Shown: positions 16,221 through 25,200, counted from the stretch's first letter. The stretch: 35,629 nt of DNA from Chlamydiota bacterium (GCA_013287915.1 JABDCX010000020.1:1-35629), one strand, 5' to 3'. Program-made: numbers and translations. The notes: generated by a model not told the origin, from the sequence alone.

Positions 16221-16240
16221 GCCAACAGCTGCGAAGCAGC
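16221..16240. repeat. 20-bp direct repeat, left copy
   Basis: GCCAACAGCTGCGAAGCAGC recurs with a single change at 16741-16760. It contains a small hairpin, GCTGC-GAA-GCAGC. The two copies bracket the nucleotidyltransferase gene and the cut HEPN gene. A weaker match (GGCAACAGTTGTTACGCG) lies at 17644-17661, before the promoter of copy C. Confidence 0.7.
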
Positions 16241-16352
16241 GCGAGCGGGTAGTCGTGGGTGCAAACCCGTGGTGAGGATGTTAAATGGTTGTATCCAGAC
16301 GCGGTCATAATTTGCTTTATAGGAATTTGAAAAATCTGCTAGACTCTATTAC

Positions 16353-16688
16353 ATGAAAAGTAAAGATGACTTGACGCCTAAAATAGATATTCCAACAGAG
16401 ACAATACGAGTCTTTTGCCAGAAAAATCACATTAGCAAACTTGCATTATTTGGATCAGTGTTAACCACTCATTTTCGCAAGAAGAGCGACGTTGATGTTT
16501 TGGTTGAATTTGACTCCGATCACATACCCGGACTCATTGGCATTTCGAAGTTGGAATATGAGCTAGGAGTAATTATTGGTCGACAGGTTGATTTGCGTAC
16601 TCCCAATGACTTAAGTGAATATTTTCGAAACGATGTAATCAGTCAATCTTATCATCTCTATGGCAAAAAGCGATTTTATCCGTCTTAA
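16353..16688 (+). CDS. mntA: Minimal nucleotidyltransferase, MntA-like antitoxin
   Basis: This 111-residue protein is a minimal nucleotidyltransferase. The active-site signature is LALFGSVL (G34, S35) followed by SDVDVLVEF (D46 and D48), the GS-x10-DxD pattern. In MNT-HEPN modules this protein silences the HEPN ribonuclease by adding AMP groups to a tyrosine. The partner gene overlaps its 3' end at 16660 in the +1 frame, but is broken after 21 codons, so this antitoxin is an orphan or has taken another role. No clear Shine-Dalgarno is seen before ATG 16353. It is the only plus-strand gene inside a minus-strand block, and a 20-bp direct repeat lies on each side, marking it as an insertion. Confidence 0.85.
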   Translation: MKSKDDLTPKIDIPTETIRVFCQKNHISKLALFGSVLTTHFRKKSDVDVLVEFDSDHIPGLIGISKLEYELGVIIGRQVDLRTPNDLSEYFRNDVISQSYHLYGKKRFYPS

Positions 16689-16725
16689 GCATATGCTTGA
16701 ATTAATTCATTGCTATGAACTTTGA
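16660..16725 (+). pseudogene. HEPN toxin gene, truncated to 21 codons
   Basis: An ATG inside the nucleotidyltransferase gene opens a frame reading MAKSDFIRLKHMLELIHCYEL and then TGA (16723-16725). The segment FIRLKHMLELI matches the usual start of HEPN/DUF86 toxins (typically 'D..RL.HMLEAI...'), and the overlap with the antitoxin gene is the standard arrangement. The rest of the toxin, including the R-x4-6-H catalytic motif, is missing. The right-hand 20-bp repeat begins 15 nt after this stop, so the toxin's loss may be tied to recombination there. Confidence 0.72.
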
Positions 16726-16740
16726 CTAGGTGTGGTTTGT

Positions 16741-16760
16741 GCCAACAACTGCGAAGCAGC
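16741..16760. repeat. 20-bp direct repeat, right copy
   Basis: GCCAACAACTGCGAAGCAGC differs from the left copy (16221-16240) by one base and lies in the same orientation. It ends 12 nt before the stop codon of copy C, and 15 nt after the truncated HEPN frame. Confidence 0.7.
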
Positions 16761-16772
16761 TACTCCTCAACC

Positions 16773-17549
16773 TTAAAATTGCCGTACAATGGCTAGTGAG
16801 ATCAAGGCCACTGCCACGACGCGCGCCAGTCTAGAAGGGTCCTGCAACCTTTTTAGGATTTCTTCACGAGAGTTGATTACAGGGGGATTTTTTTTCAGAT
16901 AACTGTAGAGGGCGTCTTGCATTTTCGTTCCGACTGTTAACGCTCCTGCCATAACTGTAAAGGGCAGTAGAAGAGTAACCACTCTTTTTTTAAATGCGGA
17001 AAGAGACGCGTCAGTCTCTTGGGTGCTATCGTTTAGTCTTGTAGATAGTATAAAACGACTAGCAAAAACAGTAAGTGGAAGGAGGAGGCGATCACTTCCT
17101 AAAAGCTGAGCCGCACTAAAGGCGTTCAAAGTGTAAAAGCCAAGCGCCGCAGCCTGCTTTTTATTTGGATCTTCAGTTATAGTTTCTGCATATATTGCTA
17201 TTTTTGAAAATACATAGGCCGTTAAAACTGAAGCTATTGCCGAACGTGAATAGGTGGCTTGGTTATAGCCGAGACCTTTGAGTAAAGCAGCTGCGACTAG
17301 CATCGGCCCTTGATATTGTATGGCTGTAATTGTTATCACAGCTAAAGATTGTTTTTTTGTTTGGAGATATTGGCTCAATTTTGCAAAGCCCGGAGTTGAT
17401 ACACAATATATGGTGTGTGCTAATCCAAAGGCAGCGGCAACAGGCAATGTTCCGCCTCCAAGCGCAAAGCCAGTCACGGCTCCTTTTGCAGCTTCGATCG
17501 CTATGTATTGTGCGCCTGCTCGAGTAGGAATTGCCAAATAGCTGCTCAT
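16773..17549 (-). CDS. Membrane protein of the four-member local family (copy C)
   Basis: This 258-residue paralogue of copy B has the same first 50 residues with few changes (YLAIPTRAGAQYIAIEAAKG) and the same core QGPMLVAAALLKGLGYNQAT. The rest is alignable but looser, for example LLLPLTVFASRF against LLFPLTVFVDRF and LLLPFTVMAGAL against LLPFTAIAGALA. It ends in a single hydrophobic helix (VVAVALISLAIV). ATG 17549 follows GAGGTGG, exactly as in B. Near-identity at the 5' end and in the core, with divergence elsewhere, suggests either partial gene conversion or strong constraint on those parts, such as a secretion signal. Function unknown. Confidence 0.75.
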   Translation of the reverse strand: MSSYLAIPTRAGAQYIAIEAAKGAVTGFALGGGTLPVAAAFGLAHTIYCVSTPGFAKLSQYLQTKKQSLAVITITAIQYQGPMLVAAALLKGLGYNQATYSRSAIASVLTAYVFSKIAIYAETITEDPNKKQAAALGFYTLNAFSAAQLLGSDRLLLPLTVFASRFILSTRLNDSTQETDASLSAFKKRVVTLLLPFTVMAGALTVGTKMQDALYSYLKKNPPVINSREEILKRLQDPSRLARVVAVALISLAIVRQF

Positions 17550-17594
17550 AACCACCTCATTTTGTATTAATTAAACTTATAAAGTTTGCGTATG

Positions 17595-17624
17595 ATTATA
17601 GATAAAAGGTAGATATTTTGTCAA
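17595..17624 (-). promoter_or_regulatory. Promoter of copy C
   Basis: On the minus strand, TTGACA (17624-17619) and a perfect TATAAT (17600-17595) are separated by 18 nt. Sequence, spacing and leader are near copies of the promoter of copy B. Confidence 0.72.
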
Positions 17625-17662
17625 GCTGATTTTTAAGACTTTTGGCAACAGTTGTTACGCGT

Positions 17663-18424
17663 TTACCACTCAACATTAGAAATTGCCCATGCAGTGGCAA
17701 GAGAGAGCAAGGCTGCTGCAGCAACTCCGGCAGTTTTTCCTGAAACTGGCAAACTTTTTAGGGCTTCATTGTAAGAAAAAGAGAGCAATGTTGGTTTTCC
17801 AGTGACGAAATTAGTGCAAAGATTATTAAAGATTTTTGCGGCGATTGCAGCTAAAAAGTAAGGGATAACATAGGAGCGGAATTTCCCTTCGATTGTATCG
17901 CTATCCCCAGTAGATTTTAAGAGGTTTACAAGGGCTCTTACGGCAGAGGTCACATGGGGATTCACGCCGGTCAATTTCCCATAGACAAACTCAGAAAAAA
18001 TGGTTGAAATCGATTTAAGAGTTAATGCATGACTATCTTCATGATTGGCTTCTTGGGCGGCTCTTTGCTCGTTGTGCTTCTTAAGTAACACTTGCGCAAA
18101 TAAATGCACCACAAAAGCAGGTGCCATCCAAATGAGATCGCTTGGCGTAAGTTTGATTTTGTTATAACCGAATGCTTTTCCGATGACATATGGAGCTCCT
18201 TGGACAAGAGCTGTTTGGATGACTTCCAAGGCAAGGCGGTTTTGATGGAGCATTTCGTAAGCTGTTCTAGAAAAACTGGTGAACACTAAATCGGCAATCG
18301 TACGGACGGTGATGTCTATGGCGCGGGTTTTTAAGGTCCATCCCTGTTGGCTTTCGAGAAAGTAGCTGTCGAACATCCTAGTTGCAGTATTTGCGATTAC
18401 CTGTCGAATCACCCATGCTTCCAT
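17663..18424 (-). CDS. Membrane protein, distant member of the local family (copy D)
   Basis: This 253-residue protein has an amphipathic N-terminal region and several hydrophobic helices (SDLIWMAPAFVVHLFAQVLL, YFLAAIAAKIF and a last one near AGVAAAALLSLATAWAI). It shares with copies B and C the core QGAPYVIGKAFGYNK (B and C: QGPMLVAA.LLK.LGYNQ) at a similar distance from the N-terminus and the same layout, but the identity elsewhere is low, so membership is likely rather than certain. The ATG has GGGAGAG upstream and its own promoter. It is the first gene of the minus-strand series D-C-B-A. The middle loop is charged and His/Glu-rich (ANHEDSHALT). Confidence 0.68.
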   Translation of the reverse strand: MEAWVIRQVIANTATRMFDSYFLESQQGWTLKTRAIDITVRTIADLVFTSFSRTAYEMLHQNRLALEVIQTALVQGAPYVIGKAFGYNKIKLTPSDLIWMAPAFVVHLFAQVLLKKHNEQRAAQEANHEDSHALTLKSISTIFSEFVYGKLTGVNPHVTSAVRALVNLLKSTGDSDTIEGKFRSYVIPYFLAAIAAKIFNNLCTNFVTGKPTLLSFSYNEALKSLPVSGKTAGVAAAALLSLATAWAISNVEW

Positions 18425-18447
18425 AATCTCTCCCAGTTTTTTAGGCG

Positions 18448-18476
18448 ATTATGGTAACGACTCGAATTTTTAGCAA
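18448..18476 (-). promoter_or_regulatory. Promoter of copy D
   Basis: On the minus strand, TTGCTA (18476-18471) and CATAAT (18453-18448) are 17 nt apart, 24 nt before the ATG at 18424, with the ribosome binding site GGGAGAG between. It differs from the B/C promoter type. Confidence 0.5.
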
Positions 18477-18497
18477 CTTTTCTGAACAAATTGACGG

Positions 18498-19052
18498 TTA
18501 TATTTCATGCACGCGGGTGGCAAGTCGGAAGAGGGGATTGGTGGCTTCTTCAAAAAGGGGAAGGTAAGCATGGGCTCCCTTCAAAGCCAGTTGGACGAGA
18601 ATTCTATCTTTTAGTGTGGGAGAAAACTTTCCATGGCTAAGGAGGTAACGGGGCGCTTCTAAATTAGGGCTTTGGGTATTTGAACACATCGTTTTAAGCA
18701 CTTCTGTTTTTAAGCTTTCGATTCCTTCCATCACGGAAATAAAGTGGCGCGCATCTTGTTCATTTTTGGCGTTGAGCGCACCACCGATCAATGAAACGAA
18801 ATGGGGGGCAAAATGGGACACTTTATCGGATGTCGGGGAAGCGTGTTGCATTTTTGAGAGGTGAGCAAAACACCAGCCGTGGTAATTGCGACGACCATGG
18901 TGATAGGTTTGGGACATAAAGGTGCGGAAGTCTTCTAAAACGGAAGCATCTAAATACTTCTGAGCGCGTTCCATGAAACCGGAAGGAATCGCGTCGCGGG
19001 CTGGGGATGCAATTGATGAACGGCAGTGTGAACACACTTTGTCTAATGCCAT
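18498..19052 (-). CDS. Hypothetical protein with N-terminal CxxC
   Basis: This 184-residue soluble protein starts MALDKVCSHCRSSIASPARD; the CSHC pair could bind zinc with help from later Cys/His residues (HHGRRNYHGWCFAH, about 51-64). The rest is predicted helical with no membrane segment. There is a good ribosome binding site (AAGGAGAAAAGGAC) before ATG 19052. It is separated from copy D by a promoter and diverges from the dipZ gene. I do not recognise the family; a small metal-binding helical protein is all that can be said. Confidence 0.62.
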   Translation of the reverse strand: MALDKVCSHCRSSIASPARDAIPSGFMERAQKYLDASVLEDFRTFMSQTYHHGRRNYHGWCFAHLSKMQHASPTSDKVSHFAPHFVSLIGGALNAKNEQDARHFISVMEGIESLKTEVLKTMCSNTQSPNLEAPRYLLSHGKFSPTLKDRILVQLALKGAHAYLPLFEEATNPLFRLATRVHEI

Positions 19053-19130
19053 GTCCTTTTCTCCTTGTCTGGTGTCTATTTTTCTAATAATTTCTTTCTA
19101 TCAAATTTAAAAATTTAAATCAACACCCCC

Positions 19131-19159
19131 TTGACTTGACGGTATACCTGAGCTAGGAT
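19131..19159 (+). promoter_or_regulatory. Promoter of the dipZ-like gene
   Basis: TTGACT (19131-19136) and TAGGAT (19154-19159) are spaced by 17 nt. The -10 covers the upstream in-frame ATG at 19158, so that ATG would not be in the mRNA; this supports translation from ATG 19194. Confidence 0.55.
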
Positions 19160-19193
19160 GCGGAAAAATGGCTCATGCTTAACAAGGATTGCT

Positions 19194-20927
19194 ATGTTGG
19201 TTCTTCTCTTTTTTGCGTTTTTGGCGGGGATTGTGACAGTTTTATCTCCCTGCGTACTTCCGGTTCTTCCAGCGCTTTTATCTGCAGGAGCGGGGAAAGG
19301 GCATTTAAGGCCGATCGGCGTTGTGCTCGGGTTGGTTTGCAGCTTTACCTTTTTTACACTTTCTTTAACGGCGCTTGTGCGGCTGACAGGAGTTTCGCCT
19401 GAATTTCTCCGTTATGTGGCGATCGCTCTGATTGCAGGGTTTGGGTTTTTAATGTTCTTTCCTTCCCTTGGGGATAAGTTTGCGGCAGCCACTTCTGGCG
19501 TGGCGACTTTGGGCCAGTCGGTTCAGGAAAAATCGAAGTGGCTGGGTTCGGGATTTTGGAGTGGATTTGTTTTAGGCATCGCCCTGGGTTTATTGTGGAC
19601 CCCTTGTGCGGGGCCGATTCTTGCAGCGATTACGACGTTGGTTGCCACACAAGCCGTCACTTGGTCGACCCTTGCGATTACGCTAGTCTACAGCCTTGGG
19701 GCAGCTATTCCGATGTTTCTCATTATCTATGGGGGGCAAAAGATCGTTTCCACTTCCAAAACGCTTTCCCGTTACTCGGAAGGGATTCGGCGAGGGTTTG
19801 GGGTGTTGATGATTTTGGCGGCTGTGGCAATTGCGCTCCACTACGACGTCAAATTTCAACAGTGGGCAATTCAGTATATCCCTTTGATCAACATCGAAAA
19901 CAATGCCGTTGTACAACAGGAATTAGAAAAATTGCGGACAAATAGCGGCGGTTTGCAGCTGACTTCCAAGGAAACGGCGGTTTCTCCAGGCGGGGAATTG
20001 CCTCAGATCGCTCCCGCACCAGAATTGGTGGGGATTATGGGTTGGATCAATTCAGGTTCGCTGTCGCTGCAGCAGCTGCGGGGAAAAGTCGTTTTGATCG
20101 ATTTTTGGACCTATAGTTGCATCAATTGCATCCGGACGTTTCCCTATTTGAAAGAGTGGTATGAAAAATACAAAGACAAAGGCCTGGTGATCATTGGGGT
20201 CCACACACCCGAGTTTGAGTTTGAAAAGAAACCAGATAACATCGAGGATGCCGCAAAACGGTTTGGAATTTTATATCCGATTGCGATCGATAGCGAGTAC
20301 AAAACGTGGCAAAACTACAATAACCGCTATTGGCCAGCGCACTATTTGATCGACCAAAAGGGGATTTTGCGCCAGTTTCACTTTGGAGAAGGGGGTTATG
20401 TTGAAACGGAAAACGCAATCCGCTCTTTGTTGGGTTTGGCACCGTTAGAGGAAAAAGAAAAGCCAGCTGCACAACGCCTCTTGACTCCGGAAACTTATCT
20501 AGGATTCAAACGCGGGGACCGCTACACCTCGGACAATCGGATTGTTCCAGATGCGACCTCTTATTATGCCTTCAAGGGCAAGCTGAAAGAGGATCAAATG
20601 GGGTTGAGAGGGGAGTGGAAAGTGGCTGGAGAAAAAATCACTTCAGCTGGAGATTCCTCTTTCCTCGATCTCAATTTTATTGGCACGCGCGTCTATCTGG
20701 TCATGGAGTCTGATAAGACGCAGTTGGTCACAGTTTATTTAGATGGCAAGCCTTTAGATCCCCGTTATTACACAGCCGATATGAAAGGTAAGGGGCACAT
20801 CGTAGTGAAAGAGCCGCGTAAATACGACGTGCTCAACCTTCACATGCAGTATGGACGCCATCAGCTGACTTTGCGTGTGCCAAGGGGTGTCTCTCTGTAC
20901 GCCTTTACCTTTGGCGATGAGCAATAA
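19194..20927 (+). CDS. dipZ: DipZ-type CcdA/thioredoxin fusion
   Basis: This 577-residue protein combines three parts. Residues 1-220 are a CcdA/DsbD-like membrane domain with paired cysteines (LSPCVLP and LWTPCAGP) that carries electrons across the inner membrane. Residues about 280-410 are a TlpA-like thioredoxin domain with the active site YSCINCIRTF, facing the periplasm. Residues about 430-577 are a beta-rich C-terminal module as in mycobacterial DipZ. The whole would pass reducing power from cytoplasmic thioredoxin to periplasmic proteins, a fit for organisms with disulfide-linked envelopes. ATG 19194 is chosen since AAGGAT precedes it and the upstream ATG 19158 lies in the promoter. 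The 3' end overlaps the convergent GT61 gene by 23 nt. Confidence 0.88.
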   Translation: MLVLLFFAFLAGIVTVLSPCVLPVLPALLSAGAGKGHLRPIGVVLGLVCSFTFFTLSLTALVRLTGVSPEFLRYVAIALIAGFGFLMFFPSLGDKFAAATSGVATLGQSVQEKSKWLGSGFWSGFVLGIALGLLWTPCAGPILAAITTLVATQAVTWSTLAITLVYSLGAAIPMFLIIYGGQKIVSTSKTLSRYSEGIRRGFGVLMILAAVAIALHYDVKFQQWAIQYIPLINIENNAVVQQELEKLRTNSGGLQLTSKETAVSPGGELPQIAPAPELVGIMGWINSGSLSLQQLRGKVVLIDFWTYSCINCIRTFPYLKEWYEKYKDKGLVIIGVHTPEFEFEKKPDNIEDAAKRFGILYPIAIDSEYKTWQNYNNRYWPAHYLIDQKGILRQFHFGEGGYVETENAIRSLLGLAPLEEKEKPAAQRLLTPETYLGFKRGDRYTSDNRIVPDATSYYAFKGKLKEDQMGLRGEWKVAGEKITSAGDSSFLDLNFIGTRVYLVMESDKTQLVTVYLDGKPLDPRYYTADMKGKGHIVVKEPRKYDVLNLHMQYGRHQLTLRVPRGVSLYAFTFGDEQ

Positions 20928-22071
20928 CCCGCTTGCGAACGATGTCGACGAGCGCGTTGATGTTCAGCTGCTCAACTGGGAAATTGACATTATTGCAAGC
21001 CATTCCTGCATAGGCATCTTCGTCGGAGACGCTCCCTTGATTCGCAACGATGCCATGGTATTCGAACTGGCGTGCATTGGCAAAGAGACGGTAATCGAGC
21101 AAGAGCGTGTCTGGAGGAAAGATCTCAATCACACAAGAGTTTGGCGGAAGGAATAGAAGATGGCTCAACCCATTGCCGTGCACACTCACTAACACATTTG
21201 TTGTGCTCACGGTTTGGATTTGTTCGTTGAAGGTCATTTCAGCAAAGTCGATCGTCCTTAGCTTGACGTTTGGAATTTTAGAAAGTGCAGCAATCATCTT
21301 GGCTTCCAGGCGTGGGCTTAAGCGGCGTGGAGGAGGGCGCTTTGCATAGGTGACATGGAGGTATTTAGGGTCTTTGACCATCGAACACTTAGCATATTTC
21401 TGCACCTGTTCTGCAAGTCGGTCAAGAGCGCTGCTACTTAGAGACGTGCGTGCTGCACCTAGCATTTTATTGATTTTCTTGCATTCGAGGTTTTGAAAAG
21501 TTAGCGCGCGGTCTGAGGTGAGCGCCCGTTCAAAACGGATCGTTTGCCCGCGCTGTTTGTTCAAGAAATTGTCCCAAGCCATCACTTCCGCCTGTGGGAA
21601 GAGTGCATTTAGAAGGTGCTTATTGATTTGATTCGGCCCTTGCCAAGGGCGGTTGACGAAAGGCCCATCGACCAACACCACGCGCTTGATCTCTTCTTGG
21701 TGCGCGTCGGCGTAAAATGACCAAACGCCCACTAGATGCTCGAGCAGGTGGAAAAAATGGGCCAGATAGCCATTTGTCTGCGGTGTTTCAAAGAGCAACA
21801 GCGTTGTGTCTGCCAAGACCTCTACCGGTTTTTGCAATTCCACCATTTTTTTCATGTGAACTTGTCGCCCAACCACGTTCCGTACCGCCAACGCTGGCTC
21901 TGCCGCCTCTCCCACCGTATAAAAAGTTTCCTGCCTCGTATCCAAGTACAGATTTTCGAAATAACAAAACGGCAGCGGCAAAACCGCCTGCTCCGTGGCA
22001 GGCGTTTCGCTCGCGCTTCCCACGGCTCCAAAAGCAACGCACAGCACCCCTAAAATCGATAAAATCCGCAT
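20905..22071 (-). CDS. Secreted GT61-like glycosyltransferase (DUF563)
   Basis: This 388-residue protein begins with a signal peptide (MRILSILGVLCVAFGAVGSA), which is why ATG 22071, preceded by GGAGATC, is preferred to the upstream ATG 22122. The C-terminal half carries the GT61/DUF563 signature VLVSVHGNGLSHLLFLPPNS followed by CVIEIFPP, as in EGF-domain O-GlcNAc transferase and plant xylosyltransferases. Such enzymes use nucleotide sugars and usually work in the eukaryotic secretory pathway. A signal peptide on a nucleotide-sugar enzyme is odd in a bacterium, because the periplasm lacks the donor; export to the host is one explanation. Substrate and acceptor are unknown. It converges with dipZ, overlapping by 23 nt. 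Confidence 0.78.
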   Translation of the reverse strand: MRILSILGVLCVAFGAVGSASETPATEQAVLPLPFCYFENLYLDTRQETFYTVGEAAEPALAVRNVVGRQVHMKKMVELQKPVEVLADTTLLLFETPQTNGYLAHFFHLLEHLVGVWSFYADAHQEEIKRVVLVDGPFVNRPWQGPNQINKHLLNALFPQAEVMAWDNFLNKQRGQTIRFERALTSDRALTFQNLECKKINKMLGAARTSLSSSALDRLAEQVQKYAKCSMVKDPKYLHVTYAKRPPPRRLSPRLEAKMIAALSKIPNVKLRTIDFAEMTFNEQIQTVSTTNVLVSVHGNGLSHLLFLPPNSCVIEIFPPDTLLLDYRLFANARQFEYHGIVANQGSVSDEDAYAGMACNNVNFPVEQLNINALVDIVRKRVIAHRQR

Positions 22072-22155
22072 ACGATCTCCTGTAAGATCATTACTTTGAG
22101 CGAATAAACCTGAAAAAATCAAGACATTTTGCCGCAGCCATGCGAAAAATTTTTC

Positions 22156-22184
22156 TTGCTCAATTTCATTTAGGTTTGCAGAAT
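22156..22184 (+). promoter_or_regulatory. Possible promoter of the NACHT gene
   Basis: TTGCTC (22156-22161) and CAGAAT (22179-22184) are 17 nt apart, 16 nt upstream of a strong ribosome binding site AGGAGGT (22200-22206). The match is moderate. Confidence 0.35.
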
Positions 22185-22211
22185 GCCTTTTTTCATTTAC
22201 AGGAGGTCATC

Positions 22212-25200
22212 ATGTCGTCTCTTCTTACACTTTGTGGAGGCAGTTCTTCATCTGGCACAAAAACAGCCGCTGTAACCCCGATCGGCACACCATCAACACG
22301 CGCTCAGGTGGATGGCATTATACGCATCGGATACCATCTTTCCGGAAAATTTCGCGATGCGACGACATACGACATCGTTCTATACCCAGGGCAGACCAGT
22401 TATACAGCAGAAACGACCAGGATGGCTGAAAAGAAAGTGAGGCCGCTTCAAGGCATGGCTGCCACTTGGACGGTTGAGAGTCTTGCAGAAGATTTTTTCT
22501 CCAGAAACATGATCATCATTAAAGAGGGCAGTGGTACCTTTCGCAATCGCCGTGTCGTAATCCGTGTGGGCAAGCCTGATAATGATTATCCAGTAACTGT
22601 GGACGTGCGCATCGAAGGGATTGCCAATGGGAGCCTCTATCGCTTGGATTTGAATACGATCGATCCGGCCTTCAGTAAGGCTTCGATACAAAATCCGATT
22701 ACTGGTGACTTTGAATCAACAACATCATTAGATCTTGGGAACATACAACACCTCAACGGTCCAGAGTTTAAAGATCGCGTTTCCTTATTGAATACCCTGG
22801 CTGTTCAGATCATTTTGGATCCGCTGAGTATGAGCATTTCCATGAATCCAGTCACTACAGTTTGTGGACCAGGTCCTGTTCAAACGGATGCGCCGTTTGA
22901 CAGTTCTCCTGGTGTGGTATCGAGAAAGGCAGAGACAATTCTCAATGCGCATAGCGTCTATGATCTCATCCCTCTTTTGAAAAAAGGTGATGTGGGGGCT
23001 CAAAGGATTGCAAACGGAATGGTGGAACTCTACTCCACTGTTTACTGGAGAGCGCCAACGATCGGTAAGCTTGAGGAAATTGGCGAACTTGCCTTGAATA
23101 CAAATCCCTACGAATCTTTTTCAATTTTCAACGGTTTGATTGGCAATTTGGATAGTCCTGGGTTGCAAAATATAGCAATACTTCAATGTCTAACAACAAT
23201 TTTAAATCGATACAAAGAAATTCATTACCAGAAAAGTCGAATGAAGGCCCAAGCGCAAATCGATATCATGCAACGTAACGATGACTTAAGTGGATTAAAA
23301 CCCTCCCATCTCGTTACCATTTTAGGAATTTTGACTGGGCATCTGACGCAGACAGATTCAGACGCAACTATCCTTACAGAACAGCTAAAGGCGACAATTG
23401 CCCTTCTTGACATGATGGTTTTGCGCCAGGTTAACCAGGTCGCTGTTGATCTACACAAAGCAGCCTATAATGCCATTGCTGCTTTGAAAGGCCATAAAGA
23501 TCTTCGCGTTGATTATTTGGCCCATTACGGAACCCAATGCTTCACGCTTATTCCCGATAATCAAACAGTGGCAGAGGCTGTCTTGCATCGTGCGTTTCTT
23601 CTACTTAAAGGGCTAGCAAAGGCAAACATCGCTCCAACAGCGCCTTGGGCCGTGATCAGCATAATCGAGGGGCTTCCTGAAATTAAAAAAGCACTTACAT
23701 TCCAAGATCGTCAACAAAGATGGTTTGTTCTCTTGTCGAGTCTTGGTGAAATGATTTTTGGGAAAAAGCCTCAAGCATTTATCGAATTTGAAAAGGATTC
23801 AGGAAATTTTACTTTAGGCGTAGCTTCTCACACCAGTTCTCTCGATCCGACGCTTGTCGTCGAATATTTAGAACTTTTTCACGATTGGCATTTTGTTGTT
23901 GGATATTTAGATCTATTGTGGGATGCCCTTGAAGCCCCTCAAATAGGCACAGCGGAAGAAGACTTACAGATCAAGAGAAGGGCGGTTGCTCTTTATGGAG
24001 AAGTTCACGACAACAACGTCCTAAATTCTTCAAAAACTGCTGGCCGTTTTTTGATAAAAGATGATCGACATAGATCTCAATTGCGACAGTTAGTCGTCGA
24101 TCGTCTGTTACGGTGCACAACTCATCGTTTACAACCCATTCAAGAAGCGGCAAAGGCACTATTTGAAAAATGGAAAATTGGCGATGCAAATGCTCAGCCA
24201 CCCTTTAGGTGGAACGCTCGGTCGACCGAACTTTTTGATTTAGCGGTTCATCAACATTATCCCTTGCTGCTGGTCCTTCAGAAAATGCAAGCCGTATTGC
24301 TCGAAAACGATCAAGAATTTCTTTCGACACGCCCCTATTTTATTTCACTCGATGTAAAAACGCCTAATGCACAAACTGGTACGACGCTTAGTCGCTACTT
24401 AAATGATTTTCTTGAAAGTTCAAACACCGTTTTAGCCATTGAAGGAGCAGGTGGGGCGGGTAAATCACTCGGCATTAAAGATTATGCTGCACGATTACTC
24501 GAAACGTATACGGAAGAGGGGTATTTTCCTGTTTTCGTTTCTTTGCCTAGATTGACTGAGCCGATGCATGCCGCTGTAGACGAAACATTTCAGCAAAATA
24601 ATGTTGGAGTTTCTATCGAGGGTGGGGATCTAAAAAAGGCTCTTTCCAACCGCAAAACGCTTTGGATTTTTGATGCTTATGATGAAATCACCCTTGAGAA
24701 GTTCCAGGGCAACAATTTGAATTTTTTCAGTAAAAATAATCTTAACCAGTTGGGCAGAAGCGCGAAGATAATCTTTTTGTATCGCACAGGAGCTCTTGTC
24801 AATCCGGACAAGGTGTTTGATCCTCCGAATGGACAACTTCAAAAGCTTGCGATCGAGCCTTTTGATGAATCGAAGATCGTTGCTTATTTAGATCGCTTTT
24901 ATGATCTGAGACAGGGAAATCCTGCTGGAACAGAAAATTCAAAGCGTCCCATGACGAAACAGCAATACCTGGAAACTTTTACTCAATTGAAACATACCCG
25001 TTTTTGGGAGTTTGTCACTAATCCCTTACGTCTTCGGATCAGCGCTGAGACATTGCCTATGATTGCAGAAACACGTGCAATTGACCCTAAAAATCTTTTT
25101 CAAGGCCAAGAGCTTGGTGTGATAGAGAATATGATCTTTTCCTCTTTTGCTGTTTATCGAGCTTTGCGAGCGGCAAAGAAAATGGACAGACAATACCCAA

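Noticed and set aside
16240-16275. GTGGGTGCAAACCCGTGG resembles a tRNA T-arm
   Set aside because: No matching acceptor, D or anticodon arms can be folded around it; treated as a small hairpin.
21717-22085. 122-codon plus-strand Pro-rich frame opposite the GT61 gene
   Set aside because: Opposite the signal peptide and N-terminal coding sequence of a recognised enzyme; no ribosome binding site.
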